In this document: positions 16,856 through 25,572 of the stretch, one piece after another | How positions within the stretch are numbered: the stretch's first letter is position 1 | Layout of the letters: each line of letters starts with the position of its first letter | From: JAEELC01 sp963605425 | Lineage (GTDB): Bacteria > Bacillota_I > Bacilli_A > Acholeplasmatales > Anaeroplasmataceae | Reading direction: 5' to 3' | NCBI GenBank assembly: GCA_963605425.1 | Contig: CAVCUQ010000004.1 | Location: forward strand, 21,810-85,809 | DNA: 64,000 nucleotides | The notes under the pieces: model-generated | What the model saw: the letters and a program-made list of their open reading frames with translations, nothing else | The model's database searches: none | Told to the model about the DNA's origin: nothing | Position numbers and translations under genes: made by a program

Positions 16856-18622
16856 ATGAATGAAATTATAAAAGAAAAGTTAAAATTATTACCTGAACAA
16901 CCTGGTTGTTACATGTATAGGAATAAGGATAATAAAATTATCTATGTAGGTAAAGCTAAGGTTTTAAAAAATAGAGTTAGAAGTTATTTTACAGGTAAGC
17001 ATAATGCCAAAACTTGTGCACTTGTAGCTGAAATAGCTGATGTGGAATGGATAACTGTAAATAATCCAAAGGAATGCTTAGTTCTTGAAATTAATTTAAT
17101 TAAGAATCATAATCCTAAATATAATATAATGCTTACCGATGACAAGACTTATCCTTATATATTGCTTACAAATGAAACTCATCCCCGTCTTATTGTAACT
17201 CGTACTTTAAAGCGTAATAAAAAGGATGGTAAGTATTTCGGTCCTTATCCTGAAGGGTATGCGGCGAGGAAAACATGCGAACTTTTAAATAAGATTTATC
17301 CTTTGAGAAAGTGCCGTAACATACCTAAAAAAGAATGTTTATATTATTCAATGAGACAATGTTTAGGTCCATGTATTAACAAGGATAAGATAGATTATGA
17401 TAATTATAAGAAAGAAATTACTAGTTTTTTAAATGGTAATACTACTTTAGTATTAGATGATTTAACTAAAAAAATGGAAGAGGCTAGTAATAATTTAGAT
17501 TTTGAGAAAGCATTATATTATAGAGATTTAATCAAAGATATTAATCAAACAGTTAAAACGCAAATTATATCATCATCAGATTTAACTAGTAAGGATGTAT
17601 ATGGAGTGTATGCGACTGAAGATGAGATATCTATTCATATTCTTTACGTTAGAAATGGGGCTATAACTGAAAACTACCATACTATCTATTCATATATAGG
17701 AACTCTAGATGAGGCTGTCTATGATTTTGTGGAACATTTCTATTCAGATGATAAATTTAAGCCTAGTGAAATATTAATCAATGATTATGAAAATATTTTA
17801 TTGCTAGAAAATGAATTAAATGTTAAAATCAAAACACCATTAAAAGGTATAAAAAAAGATTTAATAGATATGGCTGAAAGTAATGCTAAAAAGGATTTCT
17901 TACTTAATAAAGAATTGTATCAAAACAAGGTTTTAAAGAGAAGAGATACAGTTGATGAATTAGCTAAACTATTAAATATTAAATCTTGTAACTATATAGA
18001 AGCTTTTGATAATTCTAATCTATTTGGTGAGTACCCAGTAAGTGCTATGGTAGTATATCGAAATGGAGTAAAGAGTCCTAAGGAATATCGTAAGTTTCAT
18101 ATTAAGACAGTTGAAGGTGCTAATGATTATGCTTCTATGAAGGAAGTAGTATATAGACGTTATTTGCGTCTTTTACTTGAAAATAAAGAATTACCTGATT
18201 TAATTGTTATGGATGGTGGATTAATCCAAGTTCATGCCTGTCTCGAGACTTTAGATGAGTTAAAGGTTTCTATTCCAGTCATGGGTCTTGAAAAGGATGA
18301 TAATCATACCTTTAGAGCTATTGTTTACAATGATAAAGAAATAACTTTAGATAAACATAGTGATTTATATTTATTTTTAGTAAATATATCTCAAACTGTC
18401 CACGATTTTGCAATTTCTTTCTTTAGAAGTCAAAAAGGTAAGGGAGTTTTTGCATCTAGTCTCGATGGTATTAAAGGTCTAGGACCTAAAAAGAAAGAAG
18501 CTTTGCTTAAAAAGTTTCAAAACATTGCAAATATAAAAGAAGGTAGTGTTGAAGACTTTAAAGAAGCAGGGGTAAATGAAGAATTAAGACTTAAAGTACT
18601 TGAAAAATTAGAAAATATTTAA
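16856..18622 (+). CDS. uvrC: Excinuclease ABC subunit C
   Basis: Makes both incisions in nucleotide excision repair with UvrAB. Domains in order: GIY-YIG nuclease (GCYMYRNKDNKIIYVGKAK, about 17-35), a Cys-rich segment (CRNIPKKEC...C...C), the UVR helix pair (LDFEKALYYRDLI), the RNase H-like nuclease (IEAFDNSNLFGEYPVSAM; VMDGG), and C-terminal helix-hairpin-helix (IKGLGPKKKEALLKKF). 588 residues is typical. The N-terminal match fixes the start at 16856, but no Shine-Dalgarno precedes it: the bases before are the terminator U-run. Confidence 0.96.
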   Translation: MNEIIKEKLKLLPEQPGCYMYRNKDNKIIYVGKAKVLKNRVRSYFTGKHNAKTCALVAEIADVEWITVNNPKECLVLEINLIKNHNPKYNIMLTDDKTYPYILLTNETHPRLIVTRTLKRNKKDGKYFGPYPEGYAARKTCELLNKIYPLRKCRNIPKKECLYYSMRQCLGPCINKDKIDYDNYKKEITSFLNGNTTLVLDDLTKKMEEASNNLDFEKALYYRDLIKDINQTVKTQIISSSDLTSKDVYGVYATEDEISIHILYVRNGAITENYHTIYSYIGTLDEAVYDFVEHFYSDDKFKPSEILINDYENILLLENELNVKIKTPLKGIKKDLIDMAESNAKKDFLLNKELYQNKVLKRRDTVDELAKLLNIKSCNYIEAFDNSNLFGEYPVSAMVVYRNGVKSPKEYRKFHIKTVEGANDYASMKEVVYRRYLRLLLENKELPDLIVMDGGLIQVHACLETLDELKVSIPVMGLEKDDNHTFRAIVYNDKEITLDKHSDLYLFLVNISQTVHDFAISFFRSQKGKGVFASSLDGIKGLGPKKKEALLKKFQNIANIKEGSVEDFKEAGVNEELRLKVLEKLENI

Positions 18623-18631
18623 GGAGATTAT

Positions 18632-19492
18632 ATGAAAATAAGAGGTTTAATACATAAAATTGATGATAAAGCTCAAATAATTCAAATAAAACAAAATAGA
18701 ACTTTAAAAACTTTTTATTTTCAAAGATCTTTATATAAAAAGTTTAAGAGATTCTTATCAGATAATGAGGTTATTGAACTTGTAAGTTATGATTCGGAAA
18801 TAATAAGAAATAAGATTTCATGTTACCAAGTTATGTATATATGTGAAATAATTCTATTATTACCTAAGAAGAATAAGGTACTATATGATAAGAGTTATTT
18901 AAATTTAAGTATGTATAATTTCTTTAAATCATTAAATTATAAATTATTTATTGATATTGAAATGACTATGCCAGATTATAACGGGGAGAAGAATTTTAGA
19001 GCTGAACTTATTCAAGCTGCTTTCTTTGTTATAAATAAGGATGGAGAAGAAGTTGAACGTTATAATTTCCACTGTATTCCTACAAAAAAGAGACATATAA
19101 ATTCAAGAACTAAGAAGTTCTTACATATTGATAGTGATGGAGAAGTTAGTTATTATAAATTTTATAATAAATTTAAAGCCGTACTTAACAAATATAAACC
19201 GGCAGTTATTACGTTTGGTAAAAATGATAAATTATATCTAGAATCTAGTTATAAAACTAATAATTTACCAAGTTTAACTTTCTTAACTCGTTTTGTTAAT
19301 TTGTTAAGTATTATTAGAAGCCATTATGAGCTTAAAAATGATCCAGGTCTTTTTGCATTATATGAACATTATTATGGTGTTAAGGAAGAACAAGCTCACG
19401 ATGCTTTAGAGGACGCTACTGTAACCCGACTTGTATATGATGCATTTGTTAAAGAATTAGAAGATGGTATAAAACATGAAAATAGAAAGTAA
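18632..19492 (+). CDS. DEDDh-family 3'-5' exonuclease
   Basis: A 286-residue protein whose middle carries an exonuclease fold: DIEMT (first Asp/Glu pair, about 110), then AELIQAAFFVI, and HDALEDATVT near the C-terminus, the third motif with the His of the DEDDh class. The first 100 residues are basic and match no domain I know. Relatives include RNase T- and KapD-like nucleases and DNA polymerase proofreading subunits, so the substrate (RNA or DNA) is undetermined. It starts 10 bp after uvrC with AAGGAG, in one operon with it, and overlaps the cupin gene by 17 bp. Confidence 0.85.
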   Translation: MKIRGLIHKIDDKAQIIQIKQNRTLKTFYFQRSLYKKFKRFLSDNEVIELVSYDSEIIRNKISCYQVMYICEIILLLPKKNKVLYDKSYLNLSMYNFFKSLNYKLFIDIEMTMPDYNGEKNFRAELIQAAFFVINKDGEEVERYNFHCIPTKKRHINSRTKKFLHIDSDGEVSYYKFYNKFKAVLNKYKPAVITFGKNDKLYLESSYKTNNLPSLTFLTRFVNLLSIIRSHYELKNDPGLFALYEHYYGVKEEQAHDALEDATVTRLVYDAFVKELEDGIKHENRK

Positions 19493-20117
19493 TGTTTTTA
19501 GATTTGATAAATATAAAGTTAAAGAAGATTTAACAATATCTAGTATACTTTATCAAGCACAAGATTCTCTAATTTTATTTAGAAATGCTAAAGGAACTGA
19601 AATAAGTGCCGAATATTATAATTATCCTAAGTTTTATTTCTTAATTAAGGGTAATTTAGAATTGATTAGTGCAAATAAAAAGATTTATTTAAATGATTTT
19701 GATATAATAGGAATAGATAAGAATACTTTAGTAGAACTTAATACTATAGAAGATTCTATCTATTTAGAATTTAATCAAGAAGGAGAAGGTATTATGAATA
19801 AAAAGATTATTGAAGATAAGTTCGAAATATCTAGTTTACTAGATTATGAAGAAGGAAGTATAGTTAATTTAAATTTATCTACTACAGATAAGACAGCGAT
19901 TTCACTTATGGCTTTTGATAAGGGAGAAGGATTAACAGAACATAAAGCACCAGGTGAGGCATTGCTTACTATAGTTGATGGTACTTGTGTTTTAGGATAT
20001 GAGGGAGTGGAATATACTTTAACAAAAGGTGATTCTTTTGGTTTTAAAAAAGGCGGAAGACATTATCTTAAGGCTATAGAAAAATTTAAGATGGTATTAA
20101 TTCTTGAAAAAGAATAA
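19476..20117 (+). CDS. Bicupin protein of unknown substrate
   Basis: A 213-residue protein with two cupin-like halves. The second half has GEGLTEHKAPGEALLTIVDG and GGRHYLKA, the usual metal-ligand motifs although with few His residues. The first half (about 1-105) looks eroded, lacking His ligands. A binding or regulatory role is as likely as an enzyme. The start overlaps the end of the exonuclease gene by 17 bp. Confidence 0.8.
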   Translation: MKIESNVFRFDKYKVKEDLTISSILYQAQDSLILFRNAKGTEISAEYYNYPKFYFLIKGNLELISANKKIYLNDFDIIGIDKNTLVELNTIEDSIYLEFNQEGEGIMNKKIIEDKFEISSLLDYEEGSIVNLNLSTTDKTAISLMAFDKGEGLTEHKAPGEALLTIVDGTCVLGYEGVEYTLTKGDSFGFKKGGRHYLKAIEKFKMVLILEKE

Positions 20118-20127
20118 TTAATTTATG

Positions 20128-20161
20128 GACTTGATTGCGATGCTTTCAAGTCTTTTTATAT
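20128..20161 (+). repeat. Left 34-bp direct repeat, a terminator hairpin
   Basis: The repeat begins GACTTGATTGCGATGCTTTC and ends AAGTCTTTTTATAT. GACTTGA pairs with TCAAGTC, then a U-run, so it also serves as the terminator of the cupin operon. A copy with one mismatch lies at 22151-22184. The two copies flank the ATPase/TOPRIM pair. Confidence 0.9.
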
Positions 20162-20245
20162 ACTATATGCAAAATTAAGATTTAACATATTATGTTCTAA
20201 ATCTACGTAATAATATACGATTTGAATTTAATGTGCAAATATTTA

Positions 20246-20274
20246 TTGCATATTGTAAAAAATAAATTTATAAT
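20246..20274 (+). promoter_or_regulatory. Promoter of the ATPase/TOPRIM cassette
   Basis: TTGCAT (20246-20251), 17-bp spacer, TATAAT (20269-20274). The cassette has its own promoter between the left repeat and its first gene. Confidence 0.75.
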
Positions 20275-20306
20275 TTAAGTATAAAATAAGATTTAAGAGG
20301 CTATTT

Positions 20307-21566
20307 ATGGAAATTAAGAGAATTAAAGTGGATGGATTTAAAAATTTATATAATACAAATGTTGAATTTGGCAAAATAAGTGCTTTAGTTTCAGTTAATA
20401 ATTATGGCAAATCAAATTATTTTAAAGGAATTGATTTTGGTGTAAGTTTTATTAAAGGAAATGTTGATACTAAAAGAATTATGGTTTCATCAAAAAAATG
20501 TATGCCTTTTAATAAGACTTGTTTTGGTAAAAACTATTATTTTGAAATAGAATGTCAGGTCGATTCCGATAAACAAAAATATATTGCAATATATTCATTT
20601 GAAACAAAGTGGTTATACAGTAAAGATGATAAAGGATTAATTACAAGTGAAATTTTAAAAATAAAAAAAGATGTAGAACATCAAAAATTTACAACTGTAA
20701 TTGATAGAAAAGATAGCACATGCTTATATAAAAGTTCTATAATGGGGAGATGCAATTCAAATTTAAAGGTTAATGATTTAGAACTTGCAATAAACAAACT
20801 AAGTGCATATGATAATTTATATTATATTGAAATAATTAATGAACTAAATAATATTTCATTTTATATGGAGGATACTTTAGATCCAAGAAGCATGTATAAT
20901 CCAGATCCATTTATTTTAAAGAAAAACAATATTTTATTTACAACTCAAAATCTTCCAAGAGTCTTATATGAACTTAAGTCGAATAATATTGATAAATATG
21001 AATTGATTGAAAATACTTTTAAAAGTTTATTTTTAAATGTAGAAGAATTAAAAGTAGAAGAAATTAAAATTAATACATTTGATGCTAAACTTCCTGATGA
21101 TTCACCGCTAACCATTTCTGATAGTATTTATTTGTTATCATTTAAGGATAGAAATTTGGTAGGGCCTATAAGTTTTGAAGAAATGTCCGATGGTGCAAAA
21201 CGAATTTTAGTTTTACTTACTAGGATTGTAATTGCAAGAATGAATAAAGTATCCCTAATTGCAGTAGAAGAACCGGAAAATTCAATACACCCGTCCTTGC
21301 TTAATGCTTATATCCAGGTTATTTCTGGACTTTTAGATGAATCTAAACTTATTTTTACAAGTCATTCACCATATTTAATAACTTATCTTGAAAATGAAAC
21401 TATTTATGCTGGTATATGTAATAAAACTGGAGAAGCTATATTTAAAAAAATGAATATGAAATCTATACAAAAAGATGCAAATGAAACTGAAACTTTAGTT
21501 GGAGATTACTTATTATCTTTAATATGTGAAGAATCAGAATTGTTAAATGATTATGTAGAGGATTAA
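20307..21566 (+). CDS. AAA/ABC-type ATPase of the OLD/AbiL-like defence class
   Basis: A 419-residue SMC/ABC-like ATPase. Visible: Walker A NNYGKS at 31-36, the signature motif EEMSDGAKR near 291-300, Walker B LIAVEEPE near 316-323, and the switch His in SHSPYL near 353. It is an AAA_15/AAA_21-type ATPase as in OLD nucleases, but ends soon after the ATPase core. The TOPRIM nuclease half is encoded separately by the next gene, 2 bp downstream. Two-gene ATPase plus TOPRIM systems of this shape include PARIS (AriA/AriB) and AbiL; I infer anti-phage function. Exact family not settled. Confidence 0.85.
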   Translation: MEIKRIKVDGFKNLYNTNVEFGKISALVSVNNYGKSNYFKGIDFGVSFIKGNVDTKRIMVSSKKCMPFNKTCFGKNYYFEIECQVDSDKQKYIAIYSFETKWLYSKDDKGLITSEILKIKKDVEHQKFTTVIDRKDSTCLYKSSIMGRCNSNLKVNDLELAINKLSAYDNLYYIEIINELNNISFYMEDTLDPRSMYNPDPFILKKNNILFTTQNLPRVLYELKSNNIDKYELIENTFKSLFLNVEELKVEEIKINTFDAKLPDDSPLTISDSIYLLSFKDRNLVGPISFEEMSDGAKRILVLLTRIVIARMNKVSLIAVEEPENSIHPSLLNAYIQVISGLLDESKLIFTSHSPYLITYLENETIYAGICNKTGEAIFKKMNMKSIQKDANETETLVGDYLLSLICEESELLNDYVED

Positions 21567-21568
21567 CA

Positions 21569-22150
21569 ATGAGTAAAAATGTGGTTATTTTTGTGGAAGG
21601 CGAGACTGAAGAAGAACTATATAAAAGGTATATTATTCCTTATTTTAGAAGTTCTCATAAAGATAATAGATTTAATTGTGAGATTCAAATTTTTAATGTC
21701 AGGGGGGCTGGTGGCTTTAAAGTAGATTCTATCATGAAGCTTAAAAGAATAATAAAAGGCAGCAATTGTAAAGAATTTGTTGCAGTTTTTTGTTATGACA
21801 CAGATATATTTGAATTTAGTACAAAGCCACCTATTGATTGGGAAAAAGTCAAAAAACAATGCTTTAAATTAGGTGTTAATCAAGTTGTTCAAATAAAAGC
21901 AATCAAAAGTATTGAAGATTGGTTTTTATATGATTTAGATGGTATTTGTAAGTTTCTAAGAATACAAGTTCCCCGTACCATAAATGGTAAAAATGGCTAC
22001 GATAAACTTATGAATTTATTTAAAAGAGCGAATAGAGTTTATATTAAAGGAAGACAAGTTTCAGGTTTACTTGAAAAACTAGATATAAAAACTATAATAA
22101 ATCATGTATACAAAGAGATAGAACCATTAGAAGAAATATTAAAATATTAA
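21569..22150 (+). CDS. Small TOPRIM-like (RloB/OLD-type) effector
   Basis: A 193-residue protein starting VVIFVEGETEEELY, with the TOPRIM-type acidic motif (E10, E12), and CYDTDIFEF with D77 and D79 forming the DxD pair. A third motif, IEDWFLYDLDGICKFL, resembles the W-L region of RloB-like proteins. Such proteins act as metal-dependent nucleases, often gated by the partner ATPase. At 193 residues it is smaller than AriB (DUF4435). It is coupled to the ATPase gene by a 2-bp gap, and the right direct repeat follows its stop immediately. Confidence 0.8.
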   Translation: MSKNVVIFVEGETEEELYKRYIIPYFRSSHKDNRFNCEIQIFNVRGAGGFKVDSIMKLKRIIKGSNCKEFVAVFCYDTDIFEFSTKPPIDWEKVKKQCFKLGVNQVVQIKAIKSIEDWFLYDLDGICKFLRIQVPRTINGKNGYDKLMNLFKRANRVYIKGRQVSGLLEKLDIKTIINHVYKEIEPLEEILKY

Positions 22151-22184
22151 GACTTGATTGCAATGCTTTCAAGTCTTTTTATAT
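22151..22184 (+). repeat. Right 34-bp direct repeat, a terminator hairpin
   Basis: Identical to the copy at 20128-20161 except for one A/G difference. It begins at the first base after the TOPRIM stop codon and ends with the same U-run and ATAT. Both copies are shortly followed by ATGCAAAA. Confidence 0.9.
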
Positions 22185-22207
22185 GCAAAAAAAGGATAGC
22201 AATAAAA

Positions 22208-23026
22208 CTATCCTTCATAATCTCTCCATCTCATACAGTTATTAATCATATAAGCAACGCCATCTTGTTCATTGCTTAATGTTATAACTTGAGCTACCTT
22301 TTTAACTTCATCTCTAGCATTTCCCATCGCAATACCTACACTTGCAGCCTGAAGCATTGATATATCGTTTTCTTCATCTCCAAATGCTAGAGTCTCTCTA
22401 TCATCTAAATGGTAATAATCTTTTAAGAATAATAATGCTTTTCCTTTAGATATTTCTTTTGAATGAAATTCAAGGAATATTTTACTTGATCTAGTTATTG
22501 CAAGAAAATTAAATTCAGGGTCAATCTTGTCTCTAATCTCATCAAGTTTTTCCTCACTTGAAACCATCATAGCTTTAATATATTGATCATCATCTTTAAT
22601 TTCTTCAATATTAATTATTTCAGCTGTAATATGATTGATAGTCTCTTCAACATTTGTATAAGGGTTAGCCTCTGTTGTATATAATGTATTATCATCCTTA
22701 AAGAAGTGGAAGTTAGTTCCTAGACGAACTGATTCATAATATAATTCTTTAACAATAGAACCTGGTATACATGTTTTTGCAAGAACTCTACCAGAAACGT
22801 TTTCCATTATTACCCCACCATTATAAGTGATTGTAGTATCATCATTTTTAGTTAAATCAAGTTCTTCAATAATACGTTTTACTCCATTTAAAGGTCTACC
22901 AGTAGCTAAAACAAAGTGACCACCATTAAATCTAAATTCTTTAATAGCTTTTTTAGTTTCCTCTGTAATTTCCTTTTTATTAGTTAAAAGAGTTCCATCA
23001 AGATCACAACAAATTAATTTAATCAT
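22208..23026 (-). CDS. Cof-type HAD-IIB family phosphatase
   Basis: A 272-residue haloacid-dehalogenase phosphatase. Motif I is CCDLDGTLL, motif II lies near ITYNGG, the conserved Lys is in SKGKALLFL, and motif IV is FGDEENDISML. The large C2B cap is characteristic of Cof/YidA-type sugar-phosphate or cofactor phosphatases. Substrate unknown. The start follows TAAGGAG. It is convergent with the ATPase/TOPRIM cassette and upstream of a small membrane-protein gene on the other side. Confidence 0.9.
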   Translation of the reverse strand: MIKLICCDLDGTLLTNKKEITEETKKAIKEFRFNGGHFVLATGRPLNGVKRIIEELDLTKNDDTTITYNGGVIMENVSGRVLAKTCIPGSIVKELYYESVRLGTNFHFFKDDNTLYTTEANPYTNVEETINHITAEIINIEEIKDDDQYIKAMMVSSEEKLDEIRDKIDPEFNFLAITRSSKIFLEFHSKEISKGKALLFLKDYYHLDDRETLAFGDEENDISMLQAASVGIAMGNARDEVKKVAQVITLSNEQDGVAYMINNCMRWRDYEG

Positions 23027-23042
23027 ATTTTCTCCTTAAATT

Positions 23043-23067
23043 AAAAAAACAGGTTAATCCTGTTTTT
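23043..23067 (-). terminator. Terminator of the small membrane-protein gene
   Basis: On the minus strand AAAAACAGG - ATTAA - CCTGTTTTTTT. It overlaps the stop of the 23066 gene and lies just upstream of the HAD gene start. Confidence 0.8.
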
Positions 23068-23320
23068 ATACGTTTTTCACAATAAGATATATTAATGTAA
23101 TAACAAAAGCAGCTACCATTGAAATCATTAATACCCAAATTAAGATTTTACCGAAAGTAGAATAAGCTGGGTTTTTATATTTTTGTTTTAATTCAGCTTT
23201 TTCTCTTTTTCTTTGTTCCTTAGCTAAAGCTTTTCTCTTAGCCTCACGTTCTTTAGCTTTTCTTTCATCATATTGTTCTTTTTTACTTTTTTTAGTAACT
23301 ATATTCTTTTCATCTGCCAT
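23066..23320 (-). CDS. Small Lys/Glu-rich membrane protein
   Basis: An 84-residue protein. The first 50 residues are very basic and helical (KKEQYDERKAKEREAKRKAL, continuing as a coiled coil), then one membrane helix (KILIWVLMISMVAAFVITLIYL). I choose ATG 23320, where AGGTG lies six bases upstream; an in-frame GTG at 23329 is part of that ribosome site. The topology suggests a cytosolic arm anchored in the membrane. No family recognised. Confidence 0.75.
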   Translation of the reverse strand: MADEKNIVTKKSKKEQYDERKAKEREAKRKALAKEQRKREKAELKQKYKNPAYSTFGKILIWVLMISMVAAFVITLIYLIVKNV

Positions 23321-23404
23321 AATAAACACCTATAAAATTCAAATTTAATCTAAAATATGATATAATTATATTACAAATATAGTTAAAAATAAAGGGGGTA
23401 TATC

Positions 23405-24589
23405 GTGTCAAGCGGAAGAGTTATATTTCATATCGATATGAATATGTTTTTTTGTTCGGTTGCAGTTATAAAGAATAGAGCCCTCAAAGGAAAACCATTT
23501 GTAATAGGAAGATCTGGTACTAATAAAGGAGTAGTATCAACAGCTAGCTATGAAGCAAGAAAATATGGTATTCATGCTGGTATGAGTTTAAATGATGCAC
23601 TTAAGATTAAAAGTGATTTAATAGTAGTTGATATAGATTTTAAAACAATAAGACAATATCATAATTATTTTGTTAATTTAATATTAGATTATACTAATAT
23701 AGTTGAAATAGCTTCAATTGATGAAGTTTATGCTGATATGAGTGAGATATCGAAAACAAGAAATGCTATAGAAGTGGCTAAAGAAATACAAAGAAGACTC
23801 GTTAAAGAATATAATCTTCCTTCATCAATAGGTATAGCTCCAACTCTATTTTTAGCTAAAATGGCAAGTGATATGAAAAAGCCATTAGGACTTGTAGTTA
23901 TTAGAAAAAAAGATAGTTTTAATATGCTAAAAGATTTACCAGTAAGTGATATTTTTGGAATAGGTAAGAAAACATATCCTATTTTAATGGATAATGGTAT
24001 TAATACTATAGGTGATTTCTTTAAAGAAGAAAATAAAGATAAAATAATATCATTAACAAGTGAAAATACCTATAATTATGTAATAAGTCATGTGTTAGGT
24101 AATTCAAATAATGTAGTAAATCAAAATAGGGTTATCAAGAATTCAAGCATATCCCTTGTAGATACCTTTGACTCACCGCTTAGAACGGACTCTGATATTT
24201 TATATGAACTTAGAAGACAAACTAAGGAATTACTGGCTAAATTAAATAAGTCTGGGGAACTAACAAAAACAATTGGTATAACTTTACGTGATTCTTCTTT
24301 TAAAACTATAACTAGAAGTAAAACAGTTGAATATACTAATAATTTTTATGATATATTTAAGGTTATATCAAATTTGTTTTATGATAATTATGATGAAACT
24401 AAACTTATAAGATTATGCGGAGTTACATTTTCTAATCTTAAGAAAATTAACGATGTAATTAAAGAAGAATATAATTTATTTACTTATGAAGAACTTGCAA
24501 AAAAAGATGAGGCTGTTAAAGAGACGATTAAAAGACTTGAGGAGAAGTATGGAACTAATTTAATAAGTATAGGAATTAAAAAAGATTAA
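23405..24589 (+). CDS. dinB: DNA polymerase IV (Y family)
   Basis: A translesion DNA polymerase. Catalytic acids are in HIDMNMFF (Asp of motif I) and SIDEVYADM (Asp-Glu pair). The fingers motif is STASYEARKYGIHAGM. Helix-hairpin-helix (DIFGIGKKT) and the little-finger domain follow. 394 residues is usual. The start is GTG with AAAGGGGG before it. The gene is convergent with ispH and the two stop codons overlap by four bases. Confidence 0.95.
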   Translation: MSSGRVIFHIDMNMFFCSVAVIKNRALKGKPFVIGRSGTNKGVVSTASYEARKYGIHAGMSLNDALKIKSDLIVVDIDFKTIRQYHNYFVNLILDYTNIVEIASIDEVYADMSEISKTRNAIEVAKEIQRRLVKEYNLPSSIGIAPTLFLAKMASDMKKPLGLVVIRKKDSFNMLKDLPVSDIFGIGKKTYPILMDNGINTIGDFFKEENKDKIISLTSENTYNYVISHVLGNSNNVVNQNRVIKNSSISLVDTFDSPLRTDSDILYELRRQTKELLAKLNKSGELTKTIGITLRDSSFKTITRSKTVEYTNNFYDIFKVISNLFYDNYDETKLIRLCGVTFSNLKKINDVIKEEYNLFTYEELAKKDEAVKETIKRLEEKYGTNLISIGIKKD

Positions 24590-24614
24590 GAAGCTAAATA
24601 CTCCTTAATCTTTT
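24580..24614. terminator. Bidirectional terminator within the ends of dinB and ispH
   Basis: AAAAGATTAAG (24580-24590) pairs with CTTAATCTTTT (24604-24614). It provides an A-run on one side and a U-run on the other, so it works on both strands, although it lies within coding sequence of both genes. Confidence 0.75.
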
Positions 24615-25479
24615 CAATTACATTATTAAATACATCCTCAGGGCAGGAAGCACTAGAGGTTACGGCTATATTATTATATTTATCTATTAAATCTTTAGAT
24701 ATATCATTTTCTGCTTCAATTAAAATAGAATCTATATTAGATTTAGTTTTTGCAATCTTTACTAAAGATTTAGAATTGCTAGAAAGCATATCACCTACTA
24801 CAATACATAGATCGTTATCTTTTAAATCATATAAAGCTTCTTGTCTTACACTAGTAGCGTTACAAATATTATTATCTAAAATAGCATTGGGATATATTTC
24901 TTTTATTTTATTATAAATATCAATGGTATCTACTGTACTTAATGTGGTTTGATTAGTGACATATATGTTTTCACTATTTACCAAAGTGTTTATATCATCT
25001 ATTGTTTCAATTAATTTGATACTAGAGTTTTCTTCTAAAATACTCTCAGCTTCAGGGTGACCTTTTTTACCGATATAAAATACTGTATAGCCCTTATTTA
25101 AATATTCTTTAACTCTCTTATGAATAAGAAGAACCTTTCCGCACGATGCGTCCACTATAGTTAAACCTTTGTTTAAGGTTTTCTCTCTAACCTTATCAGA
25201 TACTCCATGAGCCGAAAAGATTACTGTACCACTTTCAATATAATCAAGCAATTCAAGGCGAGATTTCCCTTTAATATCGATTGTAATAATACCTTTATCT
25301 TCTAATGATTTAGTTACTATTTTATTATGTATTAAATTACCTAATAGATAGATAGGCCCATTAGTAGTGCTATCTATTGTACTTAAAGCTACTTTAAGTG
25401 CATGACTTACACCAGCACAATAGCCATGAGGATTAATTATAGTTATTGTTTTATTATTAATTTTAATTATTTCATTCAT
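24586..25479 (-). CDS. ispH: 4-hydroxy-3-methylbut-2-enyl diphosphate reductase
   Basis: The last enzyme of the MEP isoprenoid pathway, an iron-sulfur reductase giving IPP and DMAPP. The three cluster cysteines are in HGYCAGV, DASCGKV and NNICNAT; the substrate-binding His residues are in LGNLIHN and KKGHPE, and Thr in VTNQTTLS. I start at ATG 25479 (297 residues), after GGTG; an upstream in-frame start would add 27 hydrophobic/basic residues without a family match. DASCGKV replaces the commoner DATCPLV. Confidence 0.92.
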   Translation of the reverse strand: MNEIIKINNKTITIINPHGYCAGVSHALKVALSTIDSTTNGPIYLLGNLIHNKIVTKSLEDKGIITIDIKGKSRLELLDYIESGTVIFSAHGVSDKVREKTLNKGLTIVDASCGKVLLIHKRVKEYLNKGYTVFYIGKKGHPEAESILEENSSIKLIETIDDINTLVNSENIYVTNQTTLSTVDTIDIYNKIKEIYPNAILDNNICNATSVRQEALYDLKDNDLCIVVGDMLSSNSKSLVKIAKTKSNIDSILIEAENDISKDLIDKYNNIAVTSSASCPEDVFNNVIEKIKEYLAS

Positions 25480-25572
25480 TATAAACACCATTTTTATTTT
25501 AGCATATTTTAATTTATTTGCATATGTAAATAAAAAATGATATAATTTTTCAAGATGCAAGGAGGACTAATT

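Noticed and set aside
20307..22150. Gabija, Septu or retron assignment for the ATPase/TOPRIM pair
   Set aside because: There is no UvrD-like helicase (Gabija), no HNH partner (Septu), and no reverse transcriptase or ncRNA (retron).
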